This document shows, one piece after another, positions 1 to 9,769 of a stretch of 64,000 bases of DNA (positions are counted from its first letter, which is position 1; every line of letters starts with the position of its first letter). The DNA comes from Climacium dendroides (taxonomy: Eukaryota > Streptophyta > Bryopsida > Hypnales > Climaciaceae), in contig OX467083.1 of assembly GCA_950106755.1 (NCBI GenBank), positions 38,516,555-38,580,554 of the forward strand, in the 5' to 3' direction. The translations under genes and the position numbers were made by a program. The notes beneath the pieces were generated by a model, which had not been told where the DNA came from, made no database searches, and worked only from the letters and a program-made list of their open reading frames with translations.

Positions 1-1571
1 AAAAGTTTGTCATTGGTTGATGTAAGATTTTCATGGGCAATTCTCTAGGAACCTATCATAGGTGGTTTGTTTGTCATAGGCAAGTTTACATTATTTACAT
101 TTAAAGTAAAGAAAACAAGTTCTTTTACACCTTGATCGACTAGATTTTTTGGCTTTGAACCACTTAGCTTAAAATTTTTGCACTACTGATTTTGATTTTC
201 TATTTTTTTATGTTGAAGAAATGAACTAAAAATTTAGGGAAAAAAATCAATAAATTGTTAAGTAGAAGTAGATTTAAGATTAAAGGGATAATTAAATTGT
301 TAATAGCTTTTGAAATGGAATTAGAACACAATAATTCCAATGGTAACATTGTTCTAGCAAGGAAACTTAACCCTACCTAAAAATTTTTTTTGAAAATTTA
401 TAAAAGTTACATTCAAAAATGAATTCTATAAGTTATTTTTCCAAAAAGATGTTTAATCCCTAAAGAATCAAACAACATTTTTTGGCAATATAGTGATTTT
501 AGGCAACTCACTACAAATGAAATTTTTATTTTTTTTATTTGAAATTTTCACATACATGTGCCTAAGTATGGTTGTCATACTGGACAAGTTACTATTCATT
601 TTTTGTCCTATAGGACGAGTTACTATTCATCAAATGTACTTGAGAGGTACATTTGATGAATAGTAACTCATCCTACAAGACAAGAAATGAATAGTAACTT
701 GTCCAATATGACAACCATGTGTCTAAGGAGTAGCTTTAAGGCCCAAAAAGCTTCATAACTTTTGAAGTTATTGTATGATATGTAGTTTTCAATATTTGGC
801 AAGTAGTACAATAACAAAAAATCTTTTTTAAAGAATCCTCAAAGCTTTCCATGTCTAAATAAATCTAGAGAATCAATTTCAATTTTTTATTTCATTAAAA
901 AAAATTTAATCATTCTATTTTGATTAATGAGATGAAAGTTATGAAAAGTTTTAGTTGTGGATAGTTTGCAAGTAGTTATGGAATCTTTATTCTAAAATAA
1001 ACTTTGAAATCTTTTTTTAACTCAATTTTCAATATTTTCAGAAAAAATAAAAACAATAGGCTTAGAGTGTTTATTAAAACAATAGGCTTAGATTGTTTAT
1101 TAAAACATTAAAATCATTGGGATTGGCATTTTTCAATTCCATAAATAAATAGTTAACAATTTATTATTTTGAATTAATCTCTACTTCTTTTAACTTACTA
1201 TTTTTTCTATATGTTGTATAGTTCCAAATGATTTGAAAATTTTCAAGCATATAGCCAACTTGCCTTGAAGAATGAATCCAAAGAGTAACCACCATTTTGG
1301 ACATTTTTTCATACAATTGTGACCTTGTGAAGTGTAGCTACTCGTTTTTTTGTAAGAACTAAAAAAGGATTTTTGTCACTTAAAACACTAATATTTTGCA
1401 ATTTACATGGTGAAAATTTCTGAATTTTTTTTCATATCTTCTCAAACCAGAGTACTATAAGGCAATTATATGTGTTCAAAAATGTTTTTTTCAAAAATTT
1501 GGTACTTGTACTAGAGATGACAATTTTGGAGCACTTTGGGTGAAAACATAGTAAAAAACCATTAGGGTTAA
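1..1571. repeat. AT-rich TIR-bounded element, left part cut by window edge
   Basis: Very AT-rich noncoding DNA ending at 1561-1571 in ATTAGGGTTAA, the reverse complement of the TTAACCCCTAA that opens a related stretch at 21781. Positions about 190-455 align directly with 22080-22350, and about 1400-1530 align with the reverse complement of 21790-21960. The element therefore seems to have long inverted ends, with its left end lying before base 1. A 151-bp foldback element (568-718) is inserted in it. No coding capacity is seen. Confidence 0.5.
568..718. mobile_element. Foldback MITE-like element with long inverted arms
   Basis: The sequence begins ATGGTTGTCAT and ends ATGACAACCAT, and the two halves are near-perfect reverse complements over about 70 bp around the centre near 645 (GTACTTGAGAGGTAC). 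It is flanked by GTGCCTAAGT and GTGTCTAAGG, a possible 10-bp target duplication with two mismatches. The related repeat at 2506-3445 lacks it at the corresponding place. Long TIRs with a 9-10-bp duplication would fit a Mutator-type MITE; that class is inferred. Confidence 0.6.
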
Positions 1572-1632
1572 ATTGCCCCCAAAATAAGATTATCCATCCC
1601 TAAAAGTAGGGACTTTGGGACTTTAGGGATTA

Positions 1633-2345
1633 AGTTGCAATGTTTGTTTGTTTTATTTGTTATGTTCAAACCTCCTTGACCGTGCGTCCCCCAATGGTGT
1701 TCTTGGTACTATCAAAAAGCCCTCGGCAAGGAGGGGTGCATGGGCTTTGTTTCGTTGCATTTGCACATATGGTGGGAAAATGATGGATTTTTGAATTTTT
1801 ATAATTTTTATTAAAAAATTAAAAAATTACTCTTATTTTTACTTTAGTTATGGCAAGGGCACATGCACACTAATCCATCCATTAAAATAGTTTGTTTGTT
1901 TGTTTGTTTGTTTTATTTTGTTTTATTTGTCTGTTTGATACAATGGAATCTATTGGATTGTGCATCTCCCAAGCACATACTTTGTATCGTCGGAAAGCCT
2001 TTAGCGAGGAGGGGTGCACGAGCTTGGTTTTGTGGCCTTCCAACCTACAATGTGAAAGTTATTGAATTTCAAAGTTTTGTTGACTTAAAACATTAGAAAA
2101 TTATTTTTACTTTGACAATTATTGTGGAAATAGCATAGGTCACACTAGTCCACACTTTAAGTTAGACTATTTGTTTTGTTTTGTTTTGTTTTGTTTTGCT
2201 TATTTGTTATGGAGAGATCTCATAAACTATGCATCTTCTAGTCACATGCTTGGTACCGTCAAAAAGCTCTTTGCAAAGAGGGGTGCAAGGACTTTGTTTT
2301 GTAATGTTTGGATCTACAACAGAAAACATATTGAATTTTAAGGTT
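1633..2345. repeat. Three tandem copies of a ~275-bp repeat
   Basis: The landmark block TGGTACYRTCRAAAGC followed by GAGGGGTGCA occurs near 1702, 1981 and 2249, spacing about 278 and 269 bp. Each unit also carries a TTTGTT-rich run before it and an ATTACTTTTACTTT-like block behind it. A fourth, solitary copy lies at about 24900-25165. Copies are diverged, so the array is old. No open frame is shared between units. Confidence 0.65.
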
Positions 2346-2505
2346 TGATTAAGATGTACATGGAATCCTTTGTAAATGGTGTAGTTATAGTGTATTTTCT
2401 CCTTAATTTGCAAATACATATTTGACTAATTCCTTGATAATTAATTGAATTGATTGCATATCTAGCCTAGTTATAAATATGCTTTAATGGTCAATGTTTC
2501 ACCCA

Positions 2506-3445
2506 TGAACTCTTAAAGGACCAAACATTGTTTTTTAGCAACATAGTGATTTTGGACAGCTCACTGCAAATGGAATTTTTATTTTTTATTTTAAATTTGT
2601 ACACAACTTGAATCCAAGGAGTAACTTTAAGGCCCAACAATTTTCATAACTTTTGACTACATGGTTAACAAGTTAGTGTATGATATGTAATTTTCATTAA
2701 TCTTTAGGTAGCTCATAAAATTCTCTAAAAATCACTTTTTGAAGAAATAAAAATTTGAAATTGATTTTTTAGATTTATACATAAGTGAAAAGCTTTTAAT
2801 CATTCCATTTTGAATAATGAGATGAAAGTTACAAGGAGTTTTAGTTTATGAGTAGCTATAGAACCTCCACTTTAAAATAAACTCTGAAGTCCTTTATTTA
2901 ACTCAATTTTTAATATTTAAATAAATAAATAAAAACATTGGGTGTAGATTATTTATTACAACATTAAAACCATTGGAATTGGCATTTTTCAGTTCCATAA
3001 CTAAGTTTTTGATAATTTATTATTTTGAATCATTCTCTACTTCCTTCCACTTACTATTTCTTTCCTATAAGTTGTACAACTCCAAATGATCTACAATTTT
3101 TCAATCATATAGCCAATTTATTTTGAAGAAAGATTTCATAGAGTAACCACCATTGGACATTTTTTCATACAAATGTGACCTTGTGATGTGTAGTTGCCCG
3201 GTTTTTTGCAAGGCTAGAAAAAAGGATTTTTGTCACTTCAAATTCTTATACTTTGCAATCTACACAGTGCAAATTTTTGAAATTTTTTCCACATCTTTTC
3301 AAACTAGCATACTGCAAGATTTTATAGTTACATGTGTCCAAATGTGTTTTTTTCCCTAAAATTTGATACTTGTACTAGAAATAGCAGTTTTGGAGCATAT
3401 TTGGTGAAATTGTGAAAACATAGTCAAAAACCTTTAGGGGTTAAC
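2506..3445. repeat. Second copy of the AT-rich TIR-bounded element (right part)
   Basis: This aligns with 453-1571 along its length: the block near 2531-2598 matches 478-548, and 3124-3200 matches 1262-1340. It ends CCTTTAGGGGTTAAC, the reverse complement of the family terminus, and opens with a degenerate ACTCTTAAAGG. It lacks the foldback insertion seen in the first copy. Noncoding. Confidence 0.55.
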
Positions 3446-5005
3446 ATGAAAACTCAAATTTTAGGTCAATTTATGTATGATAGAAGAGAACTTTGAGATA
3501 AGACATTATAGTAATCTTTAAATAAATTTAGCATTGGTTAATGGTTAAAAAGTTGTCCTTAAAGACTTTATACTTTATTAGGTAGGGTACGGGATAAAAG
3601 ACTTTGGCAAACAAATGAAAAAAGTGAAATTAATACTAATGTGGAATTGTTTTCCTAAATCAGCTATTGACATTCTAGAAAATGATTCTAAATGATTTGC
3701 TCACATAGATGACAATGACAATGAGACAAGATTTCTCAAACTAATCATTTTAAATTCCTTATTGGATTAATCATTATTCCAAATATCCATTTTGAAGATT
3801 CAAATTATTCCTTATCCTTTAGATTCACTCCAAAAATATAAATTGACCACCATTTAGATATAAAATCAAGTTGTTAAACAATCCATGAGATGTGATTCAT
3901 CTTTGTAAAATCAAATTTTTTTCAAATTTACATGATCTTTTGTAAACCATGTTGAATTTAAACTTTAAAAGTAGCTTCAATGATGGAGCTTATATATATT
4001 TTTCCAAGAAATGACTTCAAAATTGTTGAAAAGGTTCCAAATGTTGAATTTGGAGAGCAAAAGCTTAGGGCAACTTTATATTTAGGATTGGACCCAATTT
4101 TAAGTTGGTCCAATTTACCAACAGAAGGCTAATTGAAGTTGGATCCAAATAAAAAAATTAGATTAAGGATGCATGGCCACCTAATTTTTAGCATTTGGGG
4201 TCAATTTTTTGGCACCATAACACTATCATAGAAGCAACAATGTGATATACAAGAAAATTGAACCGATTTTTAATATAAGGCCTTTAGGCTTAATTGATGA
4301 TCCAATTTAAGGATATAGGCTTTTTAATTGGTTGATTTTGGTGGTTTGAAAATAAGCCAATAATTGAACCCTAATATAAAGTGTTCCAATTTAATCAAGG
4401 ATTTAGAGAATCCTATTGGTTGAATTTGGGTGGTTTTGATATCAAGCCAATAATTGAACCCTAATTTAGAATGGCCTAATTTATAATCTAGGCACTCCTA
4501 TTGGTTGATTTTAGTGGTTTTGAAATTGGACCCTAATAGGATTTAGGCATGCCTTCTTCATTATTGGGGAGTTCTTCGGAGAATGGGATGTTACGGCTCC
4601 TTGTTGGCTTCACATTGACTCTCCCCAACATATTGTACTTATGCTTCAAAAGCTTTTGCATGTTGATTATTTTGCTCTTGCACAAAAATATGGATGCAAA
4701 GAAGCATTCACGAGCAAAATATATTCTCTTGAGCTCCATAGTTTCACCCCTTCACTGTTGGTTTTGTCGTCACTGATGCAGCCTGGTTTGTCTAATTGAG
4801 GCCTTGAACCAAGCAATCTTACCCCAACAAACCATTCTCCATAGTTTCACATTCTCCATCGTTGATACACCAAACAGGGATGTCACACCTTTTTCACCTA
4901 GAACTATTCCCCATTGGCACCTCTTTTCACTCACCAAATTCTCATTCTGCAATGAAGTTTACTTGGTAAAGAAGGTGTGACTACCCCAATGTAAAGTGAC
5001 CCAAT
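3446..5005. other. AT-rich intergenic stretch, no gene seen
   Basis: No credible coding frame. It holds a loose direct repeat around 4310-4540 (TATTGGTTGATTTTGG followed by GGTTTTGAAAT-like text, three times about 110-130 bp apart). The overlapping short frames at 4533-4952 on both strands have no family resemblance. Confidence 0.5.
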
Positions 5006-5222
5006 TTTAACCTTCAAATGCCGTGGCAAACATTTTTTGTCCGATGGATGACAAGGAATTATCATGTGTAGGACAGAAATGCAACTATTCATCCTCGGAA
5101 TTAGGGATAAAAAGGGGAGATCTTTTGCAGTAGTTTGACTCTCAATGAATATTTTTGTTTTTTTTAACTAGATGATGTCACATGGTTCCAAAAAGATCTG
5201 ATTTCCATGCGTTTAAGGGTTA
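5006..5222. mobile_element. Small TIR element, TTAACCCTTAAACG family, copy 1
   Basis: The left end is TTAACCTTCAAATGCCG and the right end CGTTTAAGGGTTAA, about 217 bp apart. The interior has the family core: a block around GCAACTATTCATC, then AAAAGGGGAGATC, then TAGTTTGACT and CAATGAAT. Other copies lie at 9263-9695, 33091-33509, 51397-51838 and 51901-52974. Too short to encode a transposase, so it would be non-autonomous. It sits about 1.3 kb upstream of the CDPK start codon. Confidence 0.6.
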
Positions 5223-5227
5223 AGGAT

Positions 5228-5429
5228 CTAAGGTAACCCCTTATTCCGTCCTTTGACCCAATTTTTTGCAAATGAAGTCCTTGTATTCATTTCAACAAGA
5301 GAACATAGGAGAGTGCATGATCTCTTATCTCTTTTGGGCTAGGTCCTAGAGTCTTGCCATGAAATGAATGCAGGGACTTCATTTGCACGGGATTGGGTCA
5401 GGAGACGGAATAAGGTGTGGCTACCTTAG
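5228..5429. mobile_element. Second foldback element, next to the TIR element
   Basis: The left arm begins CTAAGGTAACC and the right arm ends GGCTACCTTAG. Inside, CTTATTCCGTC pairs with GACGGAATAAG, and TTTGCAAATGAAGTCC with GGACTTCATTTGCA. Arms are about 65-70 bp with mismatches around a loop of about 60 bp. Only five bases separate it from the preceding element. No target duplication is clear. Confidence 0.6.
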
Positions 5430-6533
5430 CCACTCCTATTGGTTGCTTTCGAACTGGTGGAAAGGTTACAAATGTCGAATATTGAGAGAGCAGAAGCTGA
5501 GAATAGAATAAAATACGGGACGGAGGTACTCCCCAGAGAGGCCTCTCTCTGCCCTGGCATCGGACGGACGAGGGGTCTTGCCTCCGAAATTCCAGTTTCG
5601 ATGCCTGATTTGCACGGCTTGATTGTTTCTCCACTTTCGTTGTGAGGGATTTTGTGATCTTCCTTCCGGTCTTCCGTTGACGGAGCAGCGGCAAGCAGCT
5701 CCCAAACCACGTAACGCAACTGGAAAATAGGTTTTGCATCCATGAGGAGGCCGAGATCGCGAAAGTGTGAAATTGTCGGAGTATCTTTGCGGCGGAGGGA
5801 GTAACACTTCCACTTGGGTGCAAGAGCGTGCAGTGAAGCAGGAAACGAGATTACGACAGGTATGTCCAGTTTTCCCTCGCTCATCTAGACGATGTGAGAT
5901 TTTTCTTTCGAGGATCATTTGCATGTGAACCGTTGCTAGTTTGTTGGTGAACTGGCGGATCAGTTCTCCTGGCAAGAAATTTCTTCTGAAACGCGGAGGA
6001 AATGGGGTGGAGTGTCTGCGGGTGGACGCGCTGGACGACGTTGACATTCTCCCGCACGTGCGATTTTGGGAATGATTTCCTGGGCTTATTGAGTGCTCTG
6101 TTTTTTAAACCCCTAATAAGTGAGCTGGGTAGCACCTGAAATGGGCGTGTCGTTCGCGCCGGTTCGGTGGATTAGTGTTTGTTGCTGGGGAGCGGGGCTC
6201 CAGCAGTTGGTGGAGCTGTTCTCCTGCGTTGGAGATGTCGGCGGAGAATCACTAGGGGTTTAGCGGAGAGGCTTGTTCGGTACGATGGGTTCTGTCAAGT
6301 GCGGAGAATGATATGCTAGTGAAATCTCTTGTGGATAACAAGCTCCGTTCGGGCTGCGAATGCTCCTTGCTGCCACCACAGTCGAAAATTTATCAAGATC
6401 TCGGCTTTGCCATTTTTGGGTTTCCGAAGTCTCGCTCGTGTAACATGCTGAATAAGGGTGCTCGTTGGAATTCCGCAGTGTGACAGTAGTGTCGCGGAGA
6501 AGATTCTCTTGTGGGTAAGCGGAGATCTTCGAC
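5430..6533 (+). promoter_or_regulatory. CDPK promoter and 5' leader region
   Basis: Base composition changes from AT-rich repeats to mixed, GC-richer DNA at about 5430 and stays so into the kinase gene, suggesting promoter and leader. Several short upstream ORFs are present: 6141-6263 (40 codons), 6284-6310 (8 codons) and 6445-6483 (12 codons). A CAG|GTATGT match at about 5858 could be the donor of a leader intron, but no partner acceptor can be chosen from sequence. The transcription start is unknown. Confidence 0.45.
6141..6263 (+). promoter_or_regulatory. Upstream ORF in the CDPK leader (40 codons)
   Basis: ATG at 6141, stop TAG at 6261-6263; the peptide starts MGVSFAPVRWIS. Its context is A at -3 and G at +4 (GAAATGG), so ribosomes could start there. 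It ends 270 nt before the kinase ATG. Whether it lies in the mRNA depends on the unknown transcription start. Confidence 0.3.
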
Positions 6534-8138
6534 ATGGGTAACATCAGCGGAAGGCCGAGGAAGAGAGGGCATCATCATCGCGAAGACGCGAGCGGGCAGG
6601 TGAGGAGTGCCCCCCCCAGCGTGCAGGGCAGTAGCCATGGCACGCAGGCGAGCAGCCATGGCGGCGCTTATCAGACGCGCTCGGCTCCGGCGCCGAGGTC
6701 CACGGCCACGTTGCGGCCTTCCCCGTCTGGAATGTTAGGCAAGCCGCTCCGAGATATCAAGCACACGTATACCCTAGGCCGCGAGCTTGGCCGCGGCCAA
6801 TTCGGGGTGACCTTCTTGTGTACGGCCAAGGATACGGGCTTGGCGTATGCGTGCAAGACGATCGCCAAGCGGAAACTGACCACCAAGGATGACATCGAGG
6901 ATGTGAAGCGCGAAGTCGCGATCATGCACCACCTCAGCGGGACGCCCAACATCGTGGAATTGAAGGACGTCTTTGAGGACAAGCACAGCGTGCATCTCGT
7001 GATGGAGCTTTGCGCGGGTGGGGAGCTCTTCGACCGCATCATTGCCAAGGGGCACTACAGCGAACGCGCTGCGGCCGACATGTGCCGGGTCATCGTGAAT
7101 GTGGTGCACCGGTGCCACTCGTTGGGCGTGTTCCACCGCGATCTCAAGCCCGAGAATTTCCTCCTCGCCAGCAAGGATGAGGACGCGCCGCTGAAAGCTA
7201 CGGACTTCGGTCTGTCGACGTTCTTCAAGCCCGGAGACGTCTTCCATGATATCGTAGGAAGCGCGTACTATGTGGCCCCCGAGGTGCTGAAGCGAAGCTA
7301 TGGCCCTGAAGCAGACGTCTGGAGCGCGGGCGTGATTGTGTACATCCTGTTGTGCGGAGTGCCGCCCTTCTGGGCGGAAACCGAGAAGGGGATCTTCGAC
7401 GCCGTCATCCGCGGTCACATCGACTTCAGGAACGACCCGTGGCCGAGAATTTCGAACGGGGCGAAGGATCTCGTGAAGAAGATGCTAAACCCGAACGTGA
7501 GGGAGCGTCTGACTGCCCAGCAGGTGCTGGACCATCCCTGGATGAAGGTGGACGGCGCTTCTGACGCGCCGCTCGACAACGCAGTGCTCACCCGACTCAA
7601 GAATTTCTCCGCCGCGAACAAGATGAAGAAGCTGGCGCTCAAGGTGATCGCGGAGAGTCTCTCGGAGGAGGAGATCGTGGGCTTGCGGGAGCTTTTTAAG
7701 GGCATTGATACCGACAACAGTGGGACAGTGACGATCCAGGAGCTCAAGGTGGGGTTGCTGAAACAGGGCTCCAGGCTTACCGAAGCGGACATCCGGAAGC
7801 TGATGGATGCCGCGGACGTGGACGGGAACGGCAAGATCGACTTCAACGAGTTCATCTCCGCCACCATGCACATGAACAAGACGGAGAAGGAGGATCACCT
7901 GTTCGCGGCGTTCCAGCACTTCGACACGGACAACAGCGGGTTCATCACCATCTACGAGCTGCAGGAAGCCATGGAGAAGAACGGCATGGGCGATCCACAG
8001 ACCATCCAGGAGATCATCAGCGAGGTGGACACGGACAACGACGGGAGAATCGACTACGACGAGTTCGTCGCCATGATGCGGAAAGGCAACCCGGGCACCG
8101 AAGATGGCGAGAAGCTCAACAAGCCCCGACACAGATAG
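6534..8138 (+). CDS. Calcium-dependent protein kinase (CDPK/CPK), intronless
   Basis: A 534-residue Ser/Thr kinase fused to a calmodulin-like domain; the family decodes cytosolic Ca2+ signals. Seen in order: MGNISG, an N-myristoylation signal with no nearby Cys for palmitoylation but a basic [10 protein letters not shown] stretch; a variable Ser/His/Gly-rich region to about 77; the kinase domain (about 79-337) with GRGQFG at 86-91, Lys108, HRD at 201-203, DFG at 224-226 and APE at 248-250; an autoinhibitory junction (about 343-378); and four EF-hands starting at D392, D428, D464 and D499, each ending in Glu at position 12. All catalytic and Ca2+-binding residues are intact, so it should be active. 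One exon with strongly GC-rich codons, unlike its intron-rich, moderate-GC neighbours. Most land-plant CDPK genes have several introns, so retroposition is possible. The subfamily is not assigned. Confidence 0.97.
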   Translation: MGNISGRPRKRGHHHREDASGQVRSAPPSVQGSSHGTQASSHGGAYQTRSAPAPRSTATLRPSPSGMLGKPLRDIKHTYTLGRELGRGQFGVTFLCTAKDTGLAYACKTIAKRKLTTKDDIEDVKREVAIMHHLSGTPNIVELKDVFEDKHSVHLVMELCAGGELFDRIIAKGHYSERAAADMCRVIVNVVHRCHSLGVFHRDLKPENFLLASKDEDAPLKATDFGLSTFFKPGDVFHDIVGSAYYVAPEVLKRSYGPEADVWSAGVIVYILLCGVPPFWAETEKGIFDAVIRGHIDFRNDPWPRISNGAKDLVKKMLNPNVRERLTAQQVLDHPWMKVDGASDAPLDNAVLTRLKNFSAANKMKKLALKVIAESLSEEEIVGLRELFKGIDTDNSGTVTIQELKVGLLKQGSRLTEADIRKLMDAADVDGNGKIDFNEFISATMHMNKTEKEDHLFAAFQHFDTDNSGFITIYELQEAMEKNGMGDPQTIQEIISEVDTDNDGRIDYDEFVAMMRKGNPGTEDGEKLNKPRHR

Positions 8139-9262
8139 TCAAGTAATCCTGCATATCCACAGACAGCTTGACGAGGAGCCTGGTGTGCATATCCTTCCTT
8201 GTCATGTACGCATCTCGAGGACTGGGACTGCAATTTCCATCGGAAGGCAAGGGGCTCCAATTCAGTCGTTTGCCCAGTACTTGAATCCATGCGCTTTGCA
8301 GCCATTTGTGCTCTCGCTGGTCAGAAATGACTGTGAAGCTTCTGGAGTGATCAAGTGAACCAGCTTCATTCGAGAAGTGGCGAGCTCCTTCTCAGTTCAT
8401 GCAGCTGCTTATGAAAAGCATCTTGGTACTCTGCACATTTGAAAGCACGGCTGCTTAGTCATTTTGTGAATTGTAGGTAGGCTAAAGGCCAGGATCCGTC
8501 AGTAGAAATTGGTATCCTTTGTGGTATGGGTGAAAATGTGGAGTACTGATGGAATTTGGTGGGGGATGCGCTGGGATATTAGTTGTTGTCTTAGGGATGG
8601 CCTGAATCTCCAGATGCCTGTGTCTGGGCTAACTTAGGTCTTAGTGGAAGTGGCATTGATTGAATGCACCAGCTTTGAATTGCGAGGTGTGGACGAGGCT
8701 GGTCCCTTTGTCATACCTGTTCACAAGTGTGAATAAAATGTCCATCTTTGACCCCATAAAGCTCCAGGTGCCACTGGAAAACTCCCTTTACGACCGTCCT
8801 TGGAAGACGAATCTTGAGCTCACCTCACGTGGGAGGTGTTTTGGGGGATGCCAGCAATAATGGAGAATCGGGAGTTCAAAAATGTTTTGGATTTCCAGTT
8901 GCCTAAATGTTTATGTTGTCATGTAGAACTGGATGGTATTCTGTGCTTTTACAGCACATGCACATTTTCAAATTTGTTGTTGGAACATGTTTTAGATGTT
9001 GTTAGGTTTTCTAGCTTACAGATACCAGCATGTCGTCAAATGCTTTTGGACATTCAAGTGCGTTTCGTTGAGTTCACTTTTGAGTTCATTTTCAGTTTGT
9101 AGAACATCACAACAACATGCTTCTGGCCACTGGGAGTGAATTTCCTCTGGACATTCCTGGTGGGGATTTCGTGTACACGTTCCTTAGTTGAAAGGTGCTT
9201 ACTTTGTGAAATGTGCATTTTGTTATTTGGAACTTCATGGGGGACATGAGATGAACATAATC
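8139..9262 (+). other. CDPK 3' flank
   Basis: Mixed-composition DNA downstream of the stop codon, presumably the 3' UTR and beyond. An AATAAA at 8732-8737 is a candidate poly(A) signal. Short frames at 8104-8358, 8660-8860 and 8836-9102 have no domain or codon signature and are not called as genes. AT content rises again from about 8880. Confidence 0.4.
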
Positions 9263-9695
9263 TTAACCCTTAAACGTCGACAAGGACATTTTTTGTGTGA
9301 TGGATGATAGAGAATTCTTCTAGAGTGCAACTATTCATCTTGGGAATTTTGTTGTATTTTTTGTGTGATGGATGATAGAGAATTCTTCTAGAGTGCAACT
9401 ATTCATCTTGGGAATTTTGTTGTGAAAAGGGGAGGTCTTTTATTGTTGTAGTCTAACTTCCAATGAATGTTTCTTCCAATGAGTGCTTTTGCAAATTTTT
9501 TAACCCTTAAAGGACGATTGTGTGAATTATTGACTTAAGAAATAGCAAAAGCACTTACTGAAAGTCAAACTACTATAGAAGACCTTTCCTTTTCACCACA
9601 AAATTCCAAGGATGAATAGTTGCCTTTTGTCCTACTACAATGATTCCTTGTCATCTATAGGACATTTGGCGTTCATGTGGATGTTTAAAGGTTAA
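9263..9695. mobile_element. TTAACCCTTAAACG family, two copies in inverted pair
   Basis: A forward copy runs from TTAACCCTTAAACG at 9263 to about 9499. A second copy, in reverse orientation, runs from TTAACCCTTAAAGG at 9500 to TTTAAAGGTTAA ending at 9695. The cores match as reverse complements (GCAACTATTCATC against GATGAATAGTTG). The forward copy holds an exact-looking 68-bp tandem duplication, 9288-9355 and 9356-9423. A fragment resembling the family tail follows at about 9715-9770. Confidence 0.6.
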
Positions 9696-9769
9696 ACAAA
9701 TGATTCACACGATAACCAAAGGGATGATTTCCATAGTTATCAATCCATCCTTTGAGGATTAAGTTACAC

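Noticed and set aside
5398..6047. Minus-strand frames of 141-193 codons in the CDPK leader
   Set aside because: Several overlapping frames of equal quality with no domains; explained by lower stop-codon density in GC-richer DNA.
6774..8132. Long antisense frames (214 and 215 codons) across the CDPK
   Set aside because: They are mirror images of a GC-rich coding exon; the sense frame has complete kinase and EF-hand motifs.
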